From assembly GCF_003412465.1 (NCBI RefSeq), contig NZ_QTJV01000002.1, positions 682,001 to 746,000 of the forward strand: 64,000 nt of DNA, given 5' to 3'. The position numbers were made by a program, and so were the translations under genes. Each line of letters begins with the position of its first letter. Positions within the stretch are counted from its first letter, which is position 1. This DNA comes from Chitinophaga silvisoli. Its GTDB lineage: Bacteria > Bacteroidota > Bacteroidia > Chitinophagales > Chitinophagaceae. The notes below the pieces were generated by a model, which did no database searches, had not been told where the DNA came from, and saw nothing but the letters and a program-made list of their open reading frames with translations. This document shows, one piece after another, positions 59,022-64,000 of this stretch.

Positions 59022-62000
59022 ATGCAAGAAGTGAAGCAATTGCAAGGACTGTACCACCCGGATTTTGAACATGATGCATGCGGAACAGGCTTTACTGTCC
59101 ACATTAAGGGCCGTAAATCGCATCAGATCATCCGGGATGCGCTTACCATGTTGGAAAATATGGAACACCGCGGTGCATGTGGCTGTGAACAAAATACCGG
59201 TGACGGGGCAGGGATTCTGATCCAGCTCCCGCACGAGTTTTTGTACGACGAATGTCTGAAAATTGGCATTAGTCTGCCAGAATTTGGTAAATATGGTGTG
59301 GGTATGGTCTTCTTTCCAAAGGAACCACGATGGAGAGAAGAATGCCGCGAGATCCTGGCCCGGGCGGCGGAGAAACTTGGCCTCGATATTCTTGGATATC
59401 GTAAAGTTCCTGTTCGTCCCGATGGCATCGGTGAAAGCGCCCTTTCAGTAGAACCTGAAATTGAACAGGTATTTATCGCCTGTCCTCATCATATCACCGA
59501 CAACGACGAATTTGAACGCAAACTCTTCGTTCTCCGTAATTATGTGTCCAAAACCGTCAGGAACACCGTTCCTAAGGAAAAAGCGCTGTTTTACTTTGCC
59601 TCCCTCTCTACTAAAACGATCGTATATAAAGGTCAGCTGACTACCTACCAGGTACGTCATTATTATGCTGACCTCAGTGATGAGAAAATGGTGTCTGCCT
59701 TCGCAGTGATCCACTCTCGCTTCGCTACCAATACCTTCCCAAGCTGGAGACTTGCTCACCCTTACCGCTACATCGCCCATAATGGTGAGATCAATACTCT
59801 CAAGGGTAACCTCAACTGGCTCCGTGCCGGCGAAAAAGACTTCGTATCCAAATACTTCTCTCAGGAAGAAATGGACATGCTGTCTCCAATCGTCGAAGAA
59901 GGTCAGTCTGACTCCGCCAGCCTGGACAACGTAGTAGAACTCCTGCTGCTCACCGGCCGTTCCCTCCCTCATGTAATGATGATGCTCATCCCTGAAGCAT
60001 GGGATGGCAATGAGGACATGGATCCGGTAAGAAAAGCCTTCTACGAATACCACGCTTCTCTCATGGAACCATGGGATGGCCCTGCCTGTATTTCATTTAC
60101 AGACGGTAAAATCATCGGTGGTACCCTGGATCGTAACGGTCTGCGCCCTGCCCGCTTCGTTGTAACCAAAGACGATCGCGTAATCATGGCTTCCGAAGCC
60201 GGCGTACTGCCCGTAGATCCTAAAAATATTAAAGAAAAAGGCCGTCTGCAACCAGGTAAAATGTTCATTGTGGACATGGAAGCCGGCAGAATCATCGGCG
60301 ATGAGGAACTGAAACAGAACATCTGCTCTCAGCAACCTTACGGTGAATGGCTGAATAAATACAAAATACGTCTCGAAGAACTGCCTGAACCACGCGTTAC
60401 TTTCAGTCACCTGGAACCAGAGCAGATCTTTAAATACCAGCAAGCCTTCGGTTATACCACTGAAGACCTGAACACCATCATCGCCCCAATGGCCCTGGAT
60501 GGTAAAGAGCCGATCGGCTCCATGGGTACGGATGCTCCCCTGGCTGTGCTGAGCGATCAGCCACAGCACCTGACCAGCTACTTCAAGCAGCTGTTCGCAC
60601 AGGTGACTAACCCACCTATCGATCCAATCCGCGAAAGGCTGGTAATGTCATTGGCTACCTATGTAGGTAACAATGGCAACCTGCTGGACGAAAATCCCCT
60701 GCACTGTCATGGTGTGGCCCTGCGTCACCCCATCCTGAGCAACTACGAGCTGGAAAAGATCCGTAGCATCGATACAGGTCTGTTCCAGGCAAAGACCCTG
60801 CAAACTTACTTCCGCGCCGATGGTAAACCCGGCTCCATGGAGAAAGGTCTGCAACGTCTCTGCCGCTACGCTGTAGATGCAGTGGAAGATGGTTATGAAG
60901 TAATCATCCTCTCCGACAGGGCGATCGACTCCGAACACGCCGCTATCCCTTCTATCCTCGCTGCTTCTGCCGTACACCACCACCTCATCCGCAAAGGATA
61001 CCGTGGTCAGGTAGGTATCATCGTGGAAGCCGGTGATGTGTGGGAAGTACACCACTTTGCCTGCCTGCTTGGTTTCGGTGTCACCGCAATCAACCCATAC
61101 CTGGCACTCAGTACGATCCGTGATCTGAAACTGAATGGCAAACTGGAAACTGAATATGATGTTGACAAACTGAAGAAGAATTACATCAAGGCTGTCTGCG
61201 ATGGCCTGCTGAAAGTCTTCTCCAAAATGGGGATTTCCACCCTGCAGTCTTACCAGGGTGCACAGATCTTCGAAATATTGGGTATCAACCGTCAGGTAGT
61301 AGATAAATACTTTACCGGTGCAGTATCACGTATCCAGGGTATGGGCCTCGATGAGATCGCCCGCGAAACCCTCGCTAAACACTGGATGGGTTATGGCCGT
61401 AAAGAAACACCTGTATCCCGCCTGGGTGTAGGTGGTATCTACCAGTGGAAGAGAAAAGGTGAGTTCCACCTCTTCAATCCAACTACTATCCACCTGCTGC
61501 AGTTATCAACCCGCATGGGCGACTACAGTATCTTCAAGAAATATTCCAAGGCGGTGAACGACCAGAGCGAAAAAGCAGCTACACTCCGCAGCGTTTTCAC
61601 TTTCAAACGTAACCGTCCGTCTATCACCCTAGATGAAGTGGAATCTGCTGAAAGCATCTTCAAGCGCTTCGCTACAGGAGCTATGAGCTTTGGCTCTATC
61701 TCTCACGAAGCACACTCTACCCTGGCGATCGCTATGAACCGTATCGGTGCCAAGAGCAATACCGGTGAAGGTGGTGAAGATGAACTGCGCTATGAGAAGC
61801 TGCCTAACGGCGACAGCATGCGCTCGGCAATCAAGCAGGTAGCAAGTGCACGTTTCGGTGTGACCAGCAACTACCTGACTAATGCAGATGAATTACAAAT
61901 CAAAATGGCACAGGGTGCTAAACCCGGAGAGGGTGGCCAGCTGCCCGGCCATAAAGTGGATGACTGGATCGCGAAAGTACGTCACTCTACACCAGGTGTA

Positions 62001-63548
62001 GGTCTGATCTCTCCGCCTCCTCACCACGATATCTACTCTATCGAGGATCTGGCTCAGCTGATCTTTGACCTGAAAAATGCTAACCGTGCTGCCCGCATCA
62101 GCGTAAAACTGGTGTCTAAAGCAGGTGTTGGTACCATTGCTGCCGGCGTAGCCAAGGCAAAAGCAGATGTTATCCTGATCGCTGGTTTCGACGGCGGTAC
62201 CGGTGCATCTCCAATCAGCTCTATCAAGCATGCTGGTTTGCCATGGGAACTCGGTCTGGCCGAAACTCACCAGACGCTGGTGAAGAACAAGCTGCGTGGC
62301 CGCGTAGTTGTACAGGCAGATGGTCAGCTCAAAACAGGCCGCGATATCGCTATCGCTACCCTGCTGGGTGCAGAAGAATGGGGTGTAGCTACTGCTGCTC
62401 TGGTGGCTGAAGGCTGTATCATGATGCGTAAATGTCACCTGAACACCTGCCCTGTAGGTGTAGCGACACAGGATCCTGAACTGCGCAAACGCTTCAACGG
62501 CGATCCTGAAAACGTAGTGAACCTGTTCAAATTCCTGGTAGAAGAATTCCGTGAAATCATGGCTGAACTGGGCTTCCGTACCGTAAATGAAATGGTAGGT
62601 CAATCTGACTGCCTGCAGGTACGTGAGAACATCACCCACTGGAAATATAAAAACCTGGACGTATCTCAGGTCCTGTACAAAGAACCAGCTGATGAAACAA
62701 CAGCATTGTTCAAATCAGAAGAACAGGATCACGGTATCAGCGAAGTGATTGACTGGCAGCTGCTGAAAGCTGCACAGGCAGCCCTCGACAAGAAGACCAG
62801 AATATTCCAGCAATTTAATGTTAAGAACACTGACCGTTCCGTAGGTACAATCCTGAGCAATGAGATCTCTAAACGCTATCAGGGCGCAGGTTTACCGGAA
62901 GATACGATCCACTTCAAATTCGTTGGATCTGCCGGCCAGAGCTTCGGGGCTTTCAACACCAAAGGTGTAACCCTGGAACTGGAAGGTGAAGCAAATGACT
63001 ACTTCGGTAAAGGTCTCTCCGGTGCTAAACTGGTCCTTTATCCAAATGCTGAAGCAGGCTTTAAAGCGGAAGAAAACATCATCGCTGGTAACGTAGCCTT
63101 CTATGGCGCTACTTCCGGTGAAGCTTACATCCGTGGTAAAGCAGGTGAACGATTCTGTGTACGTAACTCAGGTGCTACCATTGTATCCGAAGGCGTGGGT
63201 GACCACGGTTGCGAATACATGACCGGTGGCAGGGCTGTCATCCTCGGTGAAACCGGCCGTAACTTCGGCGCTGGTATGAGCGGTGGTATTGCTTATGTAT
63301 ACGATGTGAAAGGCAATTTCGCCGGCCGTTGCAACAAGGAGATGATCGACCTCGATCCGCTGGACCAGGAAGACGCTACCGCACTGCACGACCTGATCAC
63401 CAAGCACCACGCTTACACAAACAGTACTGTAGCTAAGTTCATCCTGAAAGATTGGGAAAACCAGCTGCGTCACTTTGTGAAAGTATTCCCTAAAGAATAC
63501 AAAGCAGTGCTGACCGCTTCCAAAGCAAAGGAAAAGGTAGAGAAGTAG
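59022..63548 (+). CDS. gltB: Glutamate synthase large subunit
   Basis: 1508 residues from the ATG at 59022; the GTG at 58992 would add ten residues. After a short propeptide the glutaminase nucleophile is Cys20 in HDACGTGFTVH. Domains in order: class II amidotransferase (20-425), central domain (~440-740), FMN-binding synthase domain with the TGEGGED and PGVGLISPPPHHD loops, the 3Fe-4S cysteines in CIMMRKCHLNTCPVG (about residue 1145), and the C-terminal GXGXG beta-helix (~1230-1490). It makes two glutamates from glutamine and 2-oxoglutarate. The partner gltD follows after 28 bases. Confidence 0.97.
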   Translation: MQEVKQLQGLYHPDFEHDACGTGFTVHIKGRKSHQIIRDALTMLENMEHRGACGCEQNTGDGAGILIQLPHEFLYDECLKIGISLPEFGKYGVGMVFFPKEPRWREECREILARAAEKLGLDILGYRKVPVRPDGIGESALSVEPEIEQVFIACPHHITDNDEFERKLFVLRNYVSKTVRNTVPKEKALFYFASLSTKTIVYKGQLTTYQVRHYYADLSDEKMVSAFAVIHSRFATNTFPSWRLAHPYRYIAHNGEINTLKGNLNWLRAGEKDFVSKYFSQEEMDMLSPIVEEGQSDSASLDNVVELLLLTGRSLPHVMMMLIPEAWDGNEDMDPVRKAFYEYHASLMEPWDGPACISFTDGKIIGGTLDRNGLRPARFVVTKDDRVIMASEAGVLPVDPKNIKEKGRLQPGKMFIVDMEAGRIIGDEELKQNICSQQPYGEWLNKYKIRLEELPEPRVTFSHLEPEQIFKYQQAFGYTTEDLNTIIAPMALDGKEPIGSMGTDAPLAVLSDQPQHLTSYFKQLFAQVTNPPIDPIRERLVMSLATYVGNNGNLLDENPLHCHGVALRHPILSNYELEKIRSIDTGLFQAKTLQTYFRADGKPGSMEKGLQRLCRYAVDAVEDGYEVIILSDRAIDSEHAAIPSILAASAVHHHLIRKGYRGQVGIIVEAGDVWEVHHFACLLGFGVTAINPYLALSTIRDLKLNGKLETEYDVDKLKKNYIKAVCDGLLKVFSKMGISTLQSYQGAQIFEILGINRQVVDKYFTGAVSRIQGMGLDEIARETLAKHWMGYGRKETPVSRLGVGGIYQWKRKGEFHLFNPTTIHLLQLSTRMGDYSIFKKYSKAVNDQSEKAATLRSVFTFKRNRPSITLDEVESAESIFKRFATGAMSFGSISHEAHSTLAIAMNRIGAKSNTGEGGEDELRYEKLPNGDSMRSAIKQVASARFGVTSNYLTNADELQIKMAQGAKPGEGGQLPGHKVDDWIAKVRHSTPGVGLISPPPHHDIYSIEDLAQLIFDLKNANRAARISVKLVSKAGVGTIAAGVAKAKADVILIAGFDGGTGASPISSIKHAGLPWELGLAETHQTLVKNKLRGRVVVQADGQLKTGRDIAIATLLGAEEWGVATAALVAEGCIMMRKCHLNTCPVGVATQDPELRKRFNGDPENVVNLFKFLVEEFREIMAELGFRTVNEMVGQSDCLQVRENITHWKYKNLDVSQVLYKEPADETTALFKSEEQDHGISEVIDWQLLKAAQAALDKKTRIFQQFNVKNTDRSVGTILSNEISKRYQGAGLPEDTIHFKFVGSAGQSFGAFNTKGVTLELEGEANDYFGKGLSGAKLVLYPNAEAGFKAEENIIAGNVAFYGATSGEAYIRGKAGERFCVRNSGATIVSEGVGDHGCEYMTGGRAVILGETGRNFGAGMSGGIAYVYDVKGNFAGRCNKEMIDLDPLDQEDATALHDLITKHHAYTNSTVAKFILKDWENQLRHFVKVFPKEYKAVLTASKAKEKVEK

Positions 63549-63576
63549 TAACATTAACAATCTAACGACAACCAAC

Positions 63577-64000
63577 ATGGGCAAACCAACAGGATTCCTG
63601 GAATTTACAAGAGAGCTGCCTGGAAAGAAAGCTCCTCGGGAAAGAGTCCAGAACTATAACGAATTCGTAGAAAGACTTTCAGATACCAAGCTGAATGAAC
63701 AGTCTGCGCGCTGCATGAACTGTGGTGTTCCATTCTGTCACAGCGGTTGCCCGCTGGGTAACGTAATTCCTGAATTCAACGATGCAGTCTATCACAAAGA
63801 CTGGAAAGAAGCATATGAAATCTTAACCAGCACAAACAACTTCCCTGAGTTCACAGGACGTATCTGTCCTGCGCCTTGCGAAAGTGCCTGTGTACTGGGC
63901 ATCAATCAACCTCCTGTGGCGATCGAAGAAATCGAACGCCACATCATCGAAATCGCTTTCGACAAAGGACTGGTACAGGCTAAAACGCCCCGCGTACGTA
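63577..64000 (+). CDS. gltD: Glutamate synthase small subunit, 5' part (cut by window edge)
   Basis: 141 complete codons from the ATG at 63577 to the window end. The N-terminus MGKPTGFLEFTREL is typical of GltD. The cluster-binding cysteines are present: CMNCGVPFCHSGCPLGN and CPAPCESAC. The FAD- and NADPH-binding domains lie beyond the edge. It feeds electrons from NAD(P)H to GltB. Confidence 0.95.
   Translation, partial: MGKPTGFLEFTRELPGKKAPRERVQNYNEFVERLSDTKLNEQSARCMNCGVPFCHSGCPLGNVIPEFNDAVYHKDWKEAYEILTSTNNFPEFTGRICPAPCESACVLGINQPPVAIEEIERHIIEIAFDKGLVQAKTPRVR

Noticed and set aside
61893..62639. 248-codon open frame antisense to gltB
   Set aside because: It lies wholly inside the FMN and 3Fe-4S coding part of gltB and has no motifs.
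1..64000. CRISPR arrays, tRNA or rRNA genes, transposases, phage genes
   Set aside because: No regular spaced repeats, no tRNA cloverleaf patterns, and no transposase, integrase or phage motifs were found on either strand.

Overview
The window looks like chromosome of a Bacteroidota member, most likely a Chitinophaga-like member of the Chitinophagaceae. The evidence is gene content: a gldH gliding lipoprotein, a fused CcoN-CcoO oxidase subunit, GLPGLI-type proteins, an outer-membrane barrel receptor with a carboxypeptidase-regulatory-like domain, a PafA-type phosphatase, LytTR regulators and menaquinone synthesis by the futalosine route. The promoter motif TAnnTTTG, typical of Bacteroidota, also sits close upstream of many start codons. 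The genus is an inference from recall, not from a search. I saw no rRNA, tRNA, CRISPR array, insertion sequence or prophage.

Layout. 1-6.0 kb, mostly minus strand: a BatE-like gene end, a LytTR regulator and a LytS-type kinase with an eroded ATP-binding site, then yicC-gldH-histidine kinase-response regulator, and an rRNA pseudouridine synthase. 6.0-17.1 kb, plus strand: a respiratory block with an Fnr-like regulator, the copper ATPase ccoI, ccoS, ccoNO, ccoQ, ccoP, ccoG, ccoH, a SafE/DsbD-like membrane protein and hemN. FNR-type dyads lie in front of ccoI and ccoS, a strong terminator separates those two genes, and a hairpin plus T-run separates the structural genes from the assembly genes. 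17.5-22.2 kb: an LpxD-like acyltransferase, a secreted unknown, an epimerase, a 3-hydroxyacyl-CoA dehydrogenase and pheS.

22.2-28.3 kb is the most interesting part. A response regulator and histidine kinase (minus) face a GLPGLI protein and a 965-residue outer-membrane barrel protein (plus). Between them are two copies of a 26-bp element built of 10-bp direct repeats, and Pro/Gly-rich tracts occur in the sensor, the GLPGLI protein and the barrel tail. I read this as one envelope-sensing module of unknown function.

28.4-46 kb is mixed housekeeping and envelope functions: a Hyi-like isomerase, acetyltransferases, mqnC, two retropepsin-like proteases (one missing its second catalytic Asp), a catalytic/non-catalytic M16 peptidase pair, YitT, an arginase-fold protein with an altered metal site, a MurG-like glycosyltransferase, polA and a 42-residue lipoprotein. 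45.8-58.7 kb: a C1-family aminopeptidase, Sua5-type enzyme, mtgA, the pnuC-nadR nicotinamide riboside pair, a PNGase F-type protein fused to a GLPGLI-like N-terminal domain, an Nfu scaffold, mgsA, a GHL10 hydrolase, a PafA-type phosphatase, and a GDPD next to a DeoR regulator. 59.0-64.0 kb: gltB and the start of gltD.

Intergenic regions are short and many genes end in clear intrinsic terminators. Several promoters lie so close to the ATG (TAnnTTTG, 4 bases, ATG) that leaderless mRNAs are likely. All functional calls come from reading translated motifs, without database searches.
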